Positions 9,780 through 19,165 of a DNA stretch of 64,000 bases are shown here, piece after piece; the stretch's first letter is position 1, and each line of letters begins with the position of its first letter. The position numbers and the translations under genes were made by a program. This DNA comes from Streptomyces rubrogriseus. GTDB lineage: Bacteria > Actinomycetota > Actinomycetes > Streptomycetales > Streptomycetaceae. The notes under the pieces are model-generated. The model searched no databases, was not told the DNA's origin, and worked only from the letters and a program-made list of their open reading frames with translations. Location of the stretch: NCBI RefSeq assembly GCF_027947575.1, contig NZ_CP116256.1, forward strand, positions 2,480,001 through 2,544,000, given 5' to 3'.

Positions 9780-10511
9780 GTGGCGAACAAGAACATCCCC
9801 GACTCCGCCTTCTCCGACGACGACGGCACCGCCGACCCCCGGCTGAGCGCCGCGCTCGCCGCCTGGTCCCAGGACCGCGCCGCCGTCGGCCCGGTCCTGG
9901 AGGCGCTCAAGGGCGCCAGGCTGCTCGTGCCCGTCGTCGCCGTACTCGGTGAGGCGGAGGAGGACGAGAACGGCCTGCGCCGCGAGAAGACCAGCGACAT
10001 GGCCGTGCCGACCCTGAAGGCGGGCGACCGCACCGCGCTCCCCGCCTTCACCTCGACCGCGTCGCTCGCCCGCTGGGACCCCGCGGCCCGTCCCGTCGCC
10101 GTACCGGTGCACCAGGCACTGGAGGCCGCCGCGCACGAGAAGGCGGACACCGTCGTACTGGACCTGGCGGGCCCGGTGCCGTTCGAGCTGACCGGAGCGG
10201 TGCTGCTGGCACTGGCCGAGGGACGTACGACGACCGACCCGCTCGCCGACCCGGCCGTGGCCGGGGCCGTGCGCGCCGCCCTGGCCGACGAGCCCGCCGT
10301 GCTCCGCGCCCACCTCGGACCGGGACGCGCCGACGGCACGCTCGCACTGGTCCTGGACCCGGCCGCCGACGCGGCGAAGGCCGCGCGCGCCGTCGCCGAG
10401 CGGCTGGCCGCCGACGACACGCTGAGGGCCCGCCTGGTGCGCGGCCTCGACCTGGCACTGCTGCCGGCCGGGGCGACGCCGCCGGGCGAGCCCTTGTACG
10501 TGCGGGGGTAG
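9780..10511 (+). CDS. SseB-family protein
   Basis: 243 residues with a GTG start at 9780. The N-terminal part (NKNIPDSAFSDDDGTADPRL, then ALKGARLLVPVVAVLG) and the segment MAVPTLKAGDRTALPAFTS are typical of the SseB N-terminal domain found in many actinobacterial proteins of unknown biochemical role. No signal peptide or transmembrane helix is present, so it is probably cytosolic. It diverges from the hydrolase gene across about 120 nt. From memory this gene commonly sits just upstream of the infC region in Streptomyces. Confidence 0.75.
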   Translation: MANKNIPDSAFSDDDGTADPRLSAALAAWSQDRAAVGPVLEALKGARLLVPVVAVLGEAEEDENGLRREKTSDMAVPTLKAGDRTALPAFTSTASLARWDPAARPVAVPVHQALEAAAHEKADTVVLDLAGPVPFELTGAVLLALAEGRTTTDPLADPAVAGAVRAALADEPAVLRAHLGPGRADGTLALVLDPAADAAKAARAVAERLAADDTLRARLVRGLDLALLPAGATPPGEPLYVRG

Positions 10512-10532
10512 CTCCGGGTCGCCGGGCGGCGG

Positions 10533-10898
10533 TCAGCCGTAGACCGCGCCCGTGTACTTCTCGCCCGGGCCCTGCCCCGGCTCGTCCGGGACGAGCGAGG
10601 CCTCGCGGAAGGCGAGCTGGAGCGACTTCAGACCGTCGCGCAGCGGCGCCGCGTGGAACGAGCTGATCTCGGTCGCCGTCGCGTCCAGCAGACCGGCCAG
10701 CGCGTGCACCAGCTTGCGCGCCTCGTCCAGGTCCTTGTGCGCGTCGCCCTCCTCGGTGAGGCCCAGCTTCACGGCGGCGGCACTCATCAGGTTGACGGCG
10801 ACCGTCACGATCACCTCGACCGCCGGGACCTCGGCGATGTCGCGGGTCATGGCGTCGAAGTCGGGGTTCGCCGAGGGTTCGGGAGGGGTCTCACTCAT
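10533..10898 (-). CDS. DUF1844 protein
   Basis: 121 residues. The conserved DUF1844 core is recognisable (AVEVIVTVAVNLMSAAAVKLGL, then DLDEARKLVHALAGLL). It is a small, probably cytosolic all-helical protein of unknown function. ATG 10898 (MSETPPEPS) is preferred over the GTG three codons upstream. It is convergent with the SseB gene (about 20 nt apart) and divergent from infC, a neighbourhood typical of actinobacteria. Confidence 0.8.
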   Translation of the reverse strand: MSETPPEPSANPDFDAMTRDIAEVPAVEVIVTVAVNLMSAAAVKLGLTEEGDAHKDLDEARKLVHALAGLLDATATEISSFHAAPLRDGLKSLQLAFREASLVPDEPGQGPGEKYTGAVYG

Positions 10899-10939
10899 GC
10901 CGCACACGATAGGCGCAGCGGGGGAGCGGGCCCCACTCG

Positions 10940-11281
10940 GACTCGGTTAGCCCTTCCCCGGCCGAGCTGCTAACCTTGTGTAACGACCGGTCGGACACGC
11001 ACGCCCACGGCAGCGGATCCGGCCCACAAGTGGAGGCTTCGAACTCCCACCTGGCCGTCCTCCGGACGGCGGGTCACCGGTCAGGCGGTCCCGTCCCACG
11101 GCGGTGACCAGCCCGAAATCGCGCCCCGCGGTCATCGCGGCGGTGCTCCGGTAGCAGTTCGAGGAGCCCCGCCTGTGATCGTCCGGGGCATTTTTTGTGC
11201 GCCGGCGCGGTTAGGTCTATCGAACACAGACGTTACGCGGCTGTCCGCCAGACCGTCGCGTGGTGCTACCGAGGAGGATCC
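10940..11281 (+). promoter_or_regulatory. Structured 5' leader of infC with possible attenuator
   Basis: About 340 nt separate the DUF1844 start from infC. A -10-like TAACCT lies at 10971-10976. Three perfect stems follow: GCCGTCC/GGACGGC (11054-11060 with 11064-11070), GGTCACCG/CGGTGACC (11072-11079 with 11102-11109), and GCCCCG/CGGGGC (about 11166-11171 with 11184-11189). The last is followed at once by A and six T, the form of an intrinsic terminator, which is rare in Streptomyces. The terminator ends about 85 nt before the infC start. infC operons are autoregulated in other bacteria, by IF3 itself or by L20. Which ligand acts here is unknown. Confidence 0.6.
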
Positions 11282-11938
11282 ATCAGCGCCGAGCCCCGCA
11301 TCAACGACCGGATTCGCGTTCCCGAGGTGCGACTTGTCGGTCCCAGCGGCGAGCAGGTCGGGATTGTCCCGCTTGCCAAGGCCCTGGAGCTTGCGCAGGA
11401 GTACGACCTCGACCTCGTCGAGGTCGCGGCGAACGCCCGTCCGCCCGTGTGCAAGCTCATGGACTACGGGAAGTTCAAGTACGAGTCGGCCATGAAGGCC
11501 CGTGAGGCGCGCAAGAACCAGGCGCACACGGTCATCAAGGAGATGAAGCTCCGGCCGAAGATCGACCCGCACGACTATGACACCAAGAAGGGTCACGTCG
11601 TCCGGTTCCTCAAGCAGGGCGACAAGGTCAAGATCACGATCATGTTCCGTGGTCGCGAGCAGTCCCGGCCGGAGCTCGGCTACCGACTGCTGCAGCGTCT
11701 CGCGGAGGACGTCCAGGACCTCGGCTTCGTGGAGTCGAACCCGAAGCAGGACGGCCGGAACATGATCATGGTCCTCGGTCCGCACAAGAAGAAGACCGAG
11801 GCGATGGCCGAGGCTCGCCAGGCGCAGGAAGCGCGCAAGGCGGACGCGAAGGCGAACCCCGGCAAGTCGCAGAACGCCGCGGAGGCCGACGCCGACGTCG
11901 AAGCCGAGGCCCCGGCCGAGGCACCTGCCGAAGCGTGA
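11282..11938 (+). CDS. infC: Translation initiation factor IF-3, probable ATC start codon
   Basis: IF3 binds the 30S subunit and checks start codon-anticodon pairing. Both domains are present: the N-terminal [20 protein letters not shown] and the C-terminal [20 protein letters not shown], with the linker and [13 protein letters not shown]-terminal Ala/Glu tail of about 40 residues is an actinobacterial addition. No ATG or GTG fits: homologues begin around ISAEPRIN, and directly upstream lies a full Shine-Dalgarno AGGAGG (11272-11277), which points to ATC at 11282 (218 residues). A GTG at 11195 is in frame but has no ribosome site and would precede the conserved start by 29 codons. A non-standard start is the classical basis of IF3 autoregulation in E. 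coli (AUU). Confidence 0.9.
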   Translation: MSAEPRINDRIRVPEVRLVGPSGEQVGIVPLAKALELAQEYDLDLVEVAANARPPVCKLMDYGKFKYESAMKAREARKNQAHTVIKEMKLRPKIDPHDYDTKKGHVVRFLKQGDKVKITIMFRGREQSRPELGYRLLQRLAEDVQDLGFVESNPKQDGRNMIMVLGPHKKKTEAMAEARQAQEARKADAKANPGKSQNAAEADADVEAEAPAEAPAEA

Positions 11939-11985
11939 CCCCGGGGGACCGCCAGTCCCCAGGACACCAACCGATACAAGAGCGA

Positions 11986-12027
11986 CGCTCCACCCCGTGC
12001 CCGGTTTCACGACCGGGCACCGGAGCG
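11986..12027 (+). promoter_or_regulatory. Intercistronic hairpin between infC and rpmI
   Basis: A perfect 9-bp stem, GTGCCCGGT (11997-12005) with ACCGGGCAC (12012-12020), is extended by an outer CGCTCC/GGAGCG pairing (11986-11991 with 12022-12027). It sits just before the rpmI ribosome-binding site (GAGGAGAG). It may be a processing or L20-responsive translational control site. That role is inference. Confidence 0.45.
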
Positions 12028-12052
12028 CCACCGACGAGGAGAGAACGGCGCT

Positions 12053-12247
12053 ATGCCGAAGAACAAGTCGCACAGCGGTGCCAGCAAGCGCTTCAAGATC
12101 ACCGGCTCCGGCAAGGTGCTCCGTGAGCGCGCCGGCAAGCGCCACCTGCTCGAGCACAAGTCGTCCCGCGTGACGCGTCGCCTCACCGGCAACGCCGAGA
12201 TGGCCCCGGGCGACGCCGCGAAGATCAAGAAGCTTCTCGGCAAGTGA
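12053..12247 (+). CDS. rpmI: 50S ribosomal protein L35
   Basis: 64 residues, the standard length. The sequence [20 protein letters not shown] and the C-terminal [11 protein letters not shown] are diagnostic for bL35, a small basic component of the large subunit. The ribosome site GAGGAGAG lies about 10 nt upstream of ATG 12053. It is second in the infC-rpmI-rplT operon. Confidence 0.98.
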   Translation: MPKNKSHSGASKRFKITGSGKVLRERAGKRHLLEHKSSRVTRRLTGNAEMAPGDAAKIKKLLGK

Positions 12248-12325
12248 CGTACGGGCGCCACTGAGCGCCGTACGGCAGGACCGGGACCCAATCGATACCG
12301 GGCCGCGTGAGGACCACCGCGGCCC
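12248..12325 (+). promoter_or_regulatory. Two hairpins between rpmI and rplT
   Basis: Directly after the rpmI stop, 12248-12258 pairs with 12265-12274 (ten base pairs with a one-base bulge). A second stem is GGGCCGCG (12300-12307) with CGCGGCCC (12318-12325). The second ends about 20 nt before the rplT GTG start, next to its AAGGAG ribosome site. Both may modulate expression of L20 relative to L35, which is inference. Confidence 0.4.
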
Positions 12326-12344
12326 CGCTACAAGGAGTTAACAA

Positions 12345-12728
12345 GTGGCACGCGTCAAGCGGGCAGTCAACGCCCACAAGAAGCGCCGGGCGATCCTCGA
12401 GCAGGCCTCCGGCTACCGCGGTCAGCGTTCGCGCCTGTACCGCAAGGCCAAGGAGCAGGTCACCCACTCGCTGGTCTACAACTACAACGACCGCAAGAAG
12501 CGCAAGGGTGACTTCCGCCAGCTGTGGATCCAGCGCATCAACGCCGCTGCCCGCGCCAACGGCATCACGTACAACCGCTTCATCCAGGGCCTGAAGGCCG
12601 CCAACGTCGAGGTCGACCGCAAGATCCTCGCCGAGCTGGCCGTCAACGACCCGAACGCGTTCGCCGCGCTCGTCGAGGTCGCGCAGAAGGCGCTGCCGAG
12701 CGATGTGAACGCGCCGAAGGCGGCGTGA
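12345..12728 (+). CDS. rplT: 50S ribosomal protein L20
   Basis: 127 residues with a GTG start preceded by [21 protein letters not shown], the basic N-terminal extension, and [16 protein letters not shown] are diagnostic for bL20. bL20 is needed early in 50S assembly and represses this operon in other bacteria by binding leader RNA. It is the last gene of the infC operon and is followed by a strong terminator. Confidence 0.98.
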   Translation: MARVKRAVNAHKKRRAILEQASGYRGQRSRLYRKAKEQVTHSLVYNYNDRKKRKGDFRQLWIQRINAAARANGITYNRFIQGLKAANVEVDRKILAELAVNDPNAFAALVEVAQKALPSDVNAPKAA

Positions 12729-12754
12729 CGCTGCGCTGGCTCTAGCCGGTTGTC

Positions 12755-12791
12755 GAAGGGACCCGCAGGCTTGAAGCCTGCGGGTCCCTTC
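12755..12791 (+). terminator. Strong terminator after rplT
   Basis: A perfect 16-bp hairpin. The left arm 12755-12770 (GAAGGGACCCGCAGGC) pairs with the right arm 12776-12791 across the loop TTGAA. It closes the infC-rpmI-rplT operon. No long T-run follows, as is usual in Streptomyces. Confidence 0.9.
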
Positions 12792-12816
12792 GGTTGCCGT
12801 TGTCCGGTTCGATTTC

Positions 12817-12878
12817 GGCTGCGGGTGCGTTGTGGCTGGTCGCGCAGTTCCCCGCGCCCCTTTGGGGCGCGTTGCAGT
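12817..12878 (+). repeat. Interspersed intergenic repeat, copy 1
   Basis: About 60 nt sharing the core GGTCGCGCAGTTCCCCGCG with copies near 18810 and 36375. This copy ends in a perfect hairpin, GCGCCCC (12854-12860), loop TTT, GGGGCGC (12864-12870). It lies just beyond the rplT terminator. Confidence 0.8.
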
Positions 12879-12910
12879 CCACGACGATTCAGATGTGAAG
12901 GTGAGCAAGA

Positions 12911-13759
12911 GTGCGTCCTGTCAGCCCCGAGCTGATCTCCCCACGGTCCCCCCGTGTCGCCGCCGCGCGGCGGCTCGGGAAGCGGAACTTCCGGGGGAAG
13001 GAGCGGCTTTTTCTGGCCGAGGGGCCGCAGGCCGTGCGGGAGGCCGCGGGGTATGGGGAGACGCTGGTCGAGCTGTTCGCGACCGTGGAGGCCGCCGAGC
13101 GGTACGCCGACATCGTGGGGGCCGCGCGTGACGTCGGTGCCCGGGTGCACCTCGCCGCCGACTCGGTGATCGAGGACATCTCCACCACCGTCACCCCGCA
13201 GGGTCTCGTCGGGGTCTGCCGGTTCCTGGACACGCCCTTCGAGGAGATCCTCGCCGCCCGGCCCAAGCTGGTCGCCGTCCTCGCGCACGTGCGGGACCCC
13301 GGCAACGCGGGCACCGTGCTGCGCTGCGCCGACGCCGCCGGGGCCGAGGCGGTGGTGCTCACCGACGCCTCCGTCGACCTGTACAACCCCAAGGCCGTAC
13401 GCGCCTCCGTCGGCTCCCTCTTCCACCTGCCGGTCGCCGTCGGCGTCCCCGTCGAGCGGGCCGTCGCCGGGCTGCGGGAGGCGGGGGTGCGGGTGCTGGC
13501 CGCGGACGGCGCGGGCGAGGACGACCTCGACACCGAGTTGGACGCCGGCACCATGGGCGGGCCCACCGCCTGGGTGTTCGGCAACGAGGCCTGGGGGCTG
13601 CCGGAGGAGACCCGCGCCCTCACCGACGCCGTCCTGCGCGTCCCGATCCACGGGCAGGCGGAGAGTCTGAACCTCGCGACCGCCGCCGCCGTATGTCTCT
13701 ACGCGTCGGCGCGTGCACAGCGCGCCGCCGGAGGGTGCCGCTCCGTCACCGAGAGCTAG
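12911..13759 (+). CDS. TrmH/SpoU-family RNA 2'-O-methyltransferase
   Basis: 282 residues with a GTG start at 12911. SPOUT-family motifs are clear: motif 1 RDPGNAGTVLRCADAAG, motif 2 GNEAWGLPEE, and motif 3 IPIHGQAESLNLATAAAVCLY-like (here VPIHGQAESLNLA). These form the knotted SAM site. The N-terminal substrate-binding domain (RFLAEGPQAVREA type) is present. It probably methylates a ribose of 23S rRNA. From memory the gene follows rplT in many actinobacteria, near the tsnR-like family. Confidence 0.88.
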   Translation: MRPVSPELISPRSPRVAAARRLGKRNFRGKERLFLAEGPQAVREAAGYGETLVELFATVEAAERYADIVGAARDVGARVHLAADSVIEDISTTVTPQGLVGVCRFLDTPFEEILAARPKLVAVLAHVRDPGNAGTVLRCADAAGAEAVVLTDASVDLYNPKAVRASVGSLFHLPVAVGVPVERAVAGLREAGVRVLAADGAGEDDLDTELDAGTMGGPTAWVFGNEAWGLPEETRALTDAVLRVPIHGQAESLNLATAAAVCLYASARAQRAAGGCRSVTES

Positions 13760-13809
13760 TAGGGTGACCAGCTCAAGGCCCCTGCGCGGTTGAGAGGTGG
13801 GGTACGGGG

Positions 13810-14949
13810 ATGAGCGTCGGCACGAGCAGCGCACCGGGAGCACGCCAGGTGCCGCGCCCGCCCGCGCCCCGCACGTCCGTCGATCCCGCCGACCTCGGCA
13901 TCGACCCGGACCAGCTGCCCGACGGCCTGGTCGTCGCCGACGAGCACGGCCGGGTGGTCTGCTTCAACGCCGCCGCCGTCCGGATCACCGCCACCCCCGC
14001 CGCCGAAGCCCTCGGACAGCCCCTGGAGAGCGCCCTGCCGCTGGAGGACCTGGAGGGCCGCCGCTGGTGGCAGCTCACCGACCCCTACGGCGGCCTCGCC
14101 ATCCGGGTCCGACAGCCCGAGCGCAACCTGCTGCTCCCCGGCGGACGGGAGGTCCTGGTCACCGCCCGCTACGTCCGCGCCGAACGCCTCGGCCCCGTCC
14201 ACCGCGTCGTCGTCACCCTGCGCGATACCGAGGCCCGCCGCCGCACCGAGCGCAGCCATGCCGAGCTGATCGCCACCGTCGCCCACGAGCTGCGCTCCCC
14301 GCTCACCTCCGTCAAGGGCTTCACGGCCACCCTGCTGGCCAAGTGGGAGAGGTTCACCGACGACCAGAAGCGGCTGATGCTGGAGACCGTCGACGCCGAC
14401 GCCGACCGCGTCACCCGGCTCATCGCCGAGCTGCTCGACATCTCCCGGATCGACTCCGGCCGCCTGGAGGTGCGCCGCCAGCCCGTCGACATCGGCGCCG
14501 CCGTCGGCCGGCACATCCAGGCGTACGTCGCCTCCGGTCTGGAGGCCGACCGCTTCCTGCTCCGCCTCGCGCAGCCGCTGCCCGACCTGTGGGCCGACCC
14601 CGACAAGGTCGACCAGGTGCTCAGCAACCTGCTGGAAAATGCCGTGCGGCACGGCGAGGGAACCGTCACCATTGACGTCACGCCCACGGCGTCCCCCCGC
14701 GAAGGGGAGGACACCGGCACGTCGGTCACGGTGAGCGACGAGGGGGCGGGCATCCCGGAGGAATCCATGAACCGCGTCTTCACCCGCTTCTGGCGGGGCA
14801 GCAAGCGCGGTGGCACCGGCCTCGGGCTGTACATCGTCAAGGGCATCGTCGAGGCCCACGGCGGCACCATCACGGTCGGCCGCGCCCCCGGGGGCGGCGC
14901 CGAGTTCCGATTTACGTTGCCCGTGGCGGCACCGGCGTACCTCACCTGA
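13810..14949 (+). CDS. PAS-domain sensor histidine kinase (orphan, no adjacent regulator)
   Basis: 379 residues, soluble, with no transmembrane helix. The PAS domain is at about 35-140 (LPDGLVVADEHGRVVCFN). The H-box VAHELRSPLTSVKGF puts the phospho-acceptor at His159. The N-box is NLLENAVRHG, G1 is DEGAGIP and G2 is GTGLGLYIVKGI. All catalytic boxes look intact. No response regulator is encoded within 10 kb, so its partner lies elsewhere or it signals through another kinase. The soluble PAS suggests an internal signal. Confidence 0.9.
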   Translation: MSVGTSSAPGARQVPRPPAPRTSVDPADLGIDPDQLPDGLVVADEHGRVVCFNAAAVRITATPAAEALGQPLESALPLEDLEGRRWWQLTDPYGGLAIRVRQPERNLLLPGGREVLVTARYVRAERLGPVHRVVVTLRDTEARRRTERSHAELIATVAHELRSPLTSVKGFTATLLAKWERFTDDQKRLMLETVDADADRVTRLIAELLDISRIDSGRLEVRRQPVDIGAAVGRHIQAYVASGLEADRFLLRLAQPLPDLWADPDKVDQVLSNLLENAVRHGEGTVTIDVTPTASPREGEDTGTSVTVSDEGAGIPEESMNRVFTRFWRGSKRGGTGLGLYIVKGIVEAHGGTITVGRAPGGGAEFRFTLPVAAPAYLT

Positions 14950-15010
14950 GCATCAGCTGAGACGGCCGACGACCCCACGGGCGTAATCCAGCGTTCCACA
15001 GCCCCGTTAG

Positions 15011-16251
<1,241 letters not shown>

Positions 16252-16252
<1 letters not shown>

Positions 16253-18765
16253 TGCGGGTCCCGCTTTCCTGGCTGCGGGAGTACGTCGACCTGCCGGCCA
16301 CCGAGACCGGCCGCGACGTGCAGGCCAAGCTGATTTCGGCCGGCCTCGAGGTCGAGACCGTCGAGCACCTGGGCGCCGACCTCAAGGGCCCCCTCGTCGT
16401 CGGCCAGGTGCTGACCATCGAGGAGCTGGAGGGCTTCAAGAAGCCGATCCGCTTCTGCACGGTGAACGTCGGCCGGGCCAACGGCACCGGTGAGCCGCAG
16501 GAGATCGTCTGCGGCGCCCGGAACTTCGCCGTCGGCGACAAGGTCGTCGTGGTCCTCCCCGGCGCCACCCTGCCCGGCGGATTCTCGATCTCCGCCCGCA
16601 AGACCTACGGCAAGACGTCCCACGGCATGATCTGCTCCAGCGACGAGCTGGGCATGGGCGACGACGGCACCCACGGCATCATCGTGCTGCCGCCGGAGAC
16701 CGAGGTCGGCAAGGACGCCATCGAGCTGCTGGAACTGGTCGACGAGGTGCTGGACATCGCCGTCACCGCCAACCGCGGCGACTGCCTGTCCATCCGCGGT
16801 GTCGCCCGTGAGGCCGCCATCGCCTACGGCCTGCCGCTGCGCGACCCGGCGCTGCTCGACGTGCCCGGTCCCAACGCCTACGGCTACCCGGTGAAGATCG
16901 CCGACCCCACCGGCTGCGACCGCTTCACCGCCCGCACCGTGACCGGCCTCAGCGCCGAGGCCCGCTCCCCGATCTGGCTCCAGCGCCGGCTCCAGAAGGT
17001 CGGCATGCGCCCGATCTCGCTCGCCGTCGACGTCACCAACTACGTGATGATGGAGCTGGGCCAGCCCCTGCACGCCTACGACCGCTCCCTGGTCCAGGGC
17101 ACCATCGGCGTGCGCCGGGCCCAGGAGGGCGAGAAGATCGTCACCCTCGACGGCACCGAGCGGAAGCTGCACGCCGAGGACCTGGTCATCACCGACGACC
17201 GGGGCCCGATCGGCCTCGCCGGGGTCATGGGCGGCGCCAACACCGAGATCGCGGACCACGGCGACACCGAGAACGCGACGAGTGACGTGGTCATCGAGGC
17301 CGCCCACTTCGACCAGGTGTCCATCGCGCGCACCGCCCGCCGGCACAAGCTGTCCTCCGAGGCGTCCCGCCGCTTCGAGCGCGGCGTCGACCCGCAGGCC
17401 GCCGCCGCTGCCGCGCAGCGCACCGTCGACCTCCTCGTGCTGCTCGCGGGCGGCACCGCCGAGGCCGGCGTCACGGAGATCAGCGCCCCGTCCGCACCGC
17501 ACACCATCAGCGTCCCGGCCGACCACCCGGACAAGGTCGCGGGTGTGGAGTACGGCCGGGAGACCGTCGTGCGCCGCCTCCAGGAGGTGGGCTGCGACGT
17601 CTACGGCCAGGACGAGCTGATCGTCACCGTGCCGTCCTGGCGGCCCGACCTCACCGACCCGAACGACCTCGCCGAGGAGGTCATCCGCCTGGAGGGCTAC
17701 GAGAACCTGCCCTCCACGCTGCCCCGACCCCCCGCGGGCCGCGGCCTCACCTCCCGGCAGCGGCTGCACCGCCGCGTCGGGCGGGCCCTGGCCGGTGCCG
17801 GTTACGTCGAGGCGCTGAACTACCCGTTCGTCGGCGAGCAGGTCTTCGACCAGCTCGGTCTCGACGCCGACGACCCGGCCCGCCGCGTCGTCAGGCTGGT
17901 CAACCCGCTCAGCGACGAGGAGCCCGCGCTGCGTACCTCGCTGCTGCCGGGCCTGCTCGCGGCGCTGCGGCGCAACGACGGCCGGGGCGCGCACGACCTC
18001 GCGCTGTTCGAGACCGGCCTGGTGTTCCACCCGCGCGACGAGCAGCGCGTCGCCGCCAACCTGCCCGTCGACCGGCGCCCCAGCGAGGAAGACCTCGCCG
18101 CGCTGGACGCGGCGCTGCCCGACCAGCCCCGGCACGTCGCCGTGGTCCTGGCCGGCGCCCGCGAGCAGGCCGGCTGGTGGGGCAAGGGCCGTCCGGCCGA
18201 CTGGGCCGACGCGGTCGAGTCCGCCCGGACCGTCGCCCGCGAGGCCGGCGCCGAACTGGGCGTCCGCAAGGGCCAGTACGGGCCGTGGCACCCGGGCCGC
18301 TGCGCCGAGCTGTTCGTCACCGTGGACGGCGAGGAGCGCGTCGTCGGACACGCGGGTGAGCTGCACCCGCGGGTCGTGAAGACGCTGGGCCTGCCCGCGC
18401 GCACCTGCGCGATGGAGCTGGACCTCGACGCGGTGGAGCGGGTCGGCGACGACATCCCGCAGGCGCCGGGCATCTCCACCTTCCCGGTCGCGACGCAGGA
18501 CGTGGCGCTGGTGGTCGACGCGTTCGTCCCGGCCAGTGAGGTCGAGGCCGCGCTGCGCGAGGGTGCGGGCGAACTGCTGGAGTCCCTCCGGCTGTTCGAC
18601 GTGTACGACAACGCGGAGCAGCTCGGTGAGGGGCGCAAGTCGCTGGCGTACGCGTTGCGCTTCCGCGCGGGGGACCGGACGTTGACGGTCGACGAGGCGT
18701 CGGCCGCCCGCGATGCCGCGGTCGCCCTCGCGGGCGAGCGGGTCGGAGCGGTGCTGCGCAGTTAG
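16252..18765 (+). CDS. pheT: Phenylalanyl-tRNA synthetase beta subunit
   Basis: 837 residues, full length. The EMAP/OB-type tRNA-binding domain is at about 40-150 ([14 protein letters not shown]). B3/B4 editing domains are central ([16 protein letters not shown]), B5 DNA-binding-like sequence follows, and a C-terminal ferredoxin-fold anticodon-binding domain starts [20 protein letters not shown] ([13 protein letters not shown]). Its ATG shares one base with the pheS stop (TGATG), a tight translational coupling that keeps the subunits balanced. Confidence 0.97.
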
Positions 18766-19104
18766 CGGTTCGGTTCGCCCAAGGGGCGTGGGGTTTCTGC
18801 CGGTTCGGCGGCCGCGGGTAGTCGGTGGCCGGTCGCGCAGTTCCCCGCGCCCCTTGACGGACGTCAGCGCGACGTGCCTTCTTCGGGGGCGCGGGGAACT
18901 GCCTCTGCGTACCCGGCGGAGCCGGCTCGCCGTCCGCCCCGCCACGGAGTGTCGGGCAGGCAGCTGGGCGGACGGCGCGGATACGGGCCGCCGCACTGTA
19001 CGAGGGGGAGCCGGCGGCCCGGCCGGCCTCTTTCGAGGCCCCTCAGTCAACCGGCCCGGAACTCTCCGCGACAGCGCGCACACGCTGCGGATGCGCGTAC
19101 TCCG
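18766..19104 (+). other. Intergenic region after pheT: repeat, terminator, then nothing recognisable
   Basis: The first 140 nt hold repeat copy 2 and its long hairpin. From about 18905 to 19100 I see no gene, and open frames here run through the repeat and lack a ribosome site. The promoter and operator of the downstream regulator begin near 19105. Confidence 0.6.
18808..18902 (+). repeat. Interspersed intergenic repeat, copy 2, with long inverted partner
   Basis: The shared core runs to 18853. Its last 17 nt (18837-18853, GCAGTTCCCCGCGCCCC) are exactly reversed and complemented at 18886-18902, giving a 17-bp perfect stem with a 32-nt loop. It should serve as the pheST terminator. Confidence 0.8.
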
Positions 19105-19165
19105 TTCACACCCCGTGTGAAGACCGACGCACTACGCTGTCGGCACCGATTCACCGGGGGCACCC
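19105..19165 (+). promoter_or_regulatory. Promoter with TTCACAC/GTGTGAA palindrome
   Basis: A perfect 7-bp palindrome, TTCACAC-CCC-GTGTGAA (19105-19121), lies just upstream of a -10-like TACGCT (19133-19138). This is where a repressor or activator of the downstream regulator gene would bind. GGGGGC upstream of ATG 19166 is a plausible ribosome site. Confidence 0.55.

Noticed and set aside
11030..11050. T-arm-like sequence (CTTCGAACTCCCAC) suggesting a tRNA
   Set aside because: No acceptor stem, anticodon arm or CCA-side pairing around it; it fits the stem-loops of the infC leader better.
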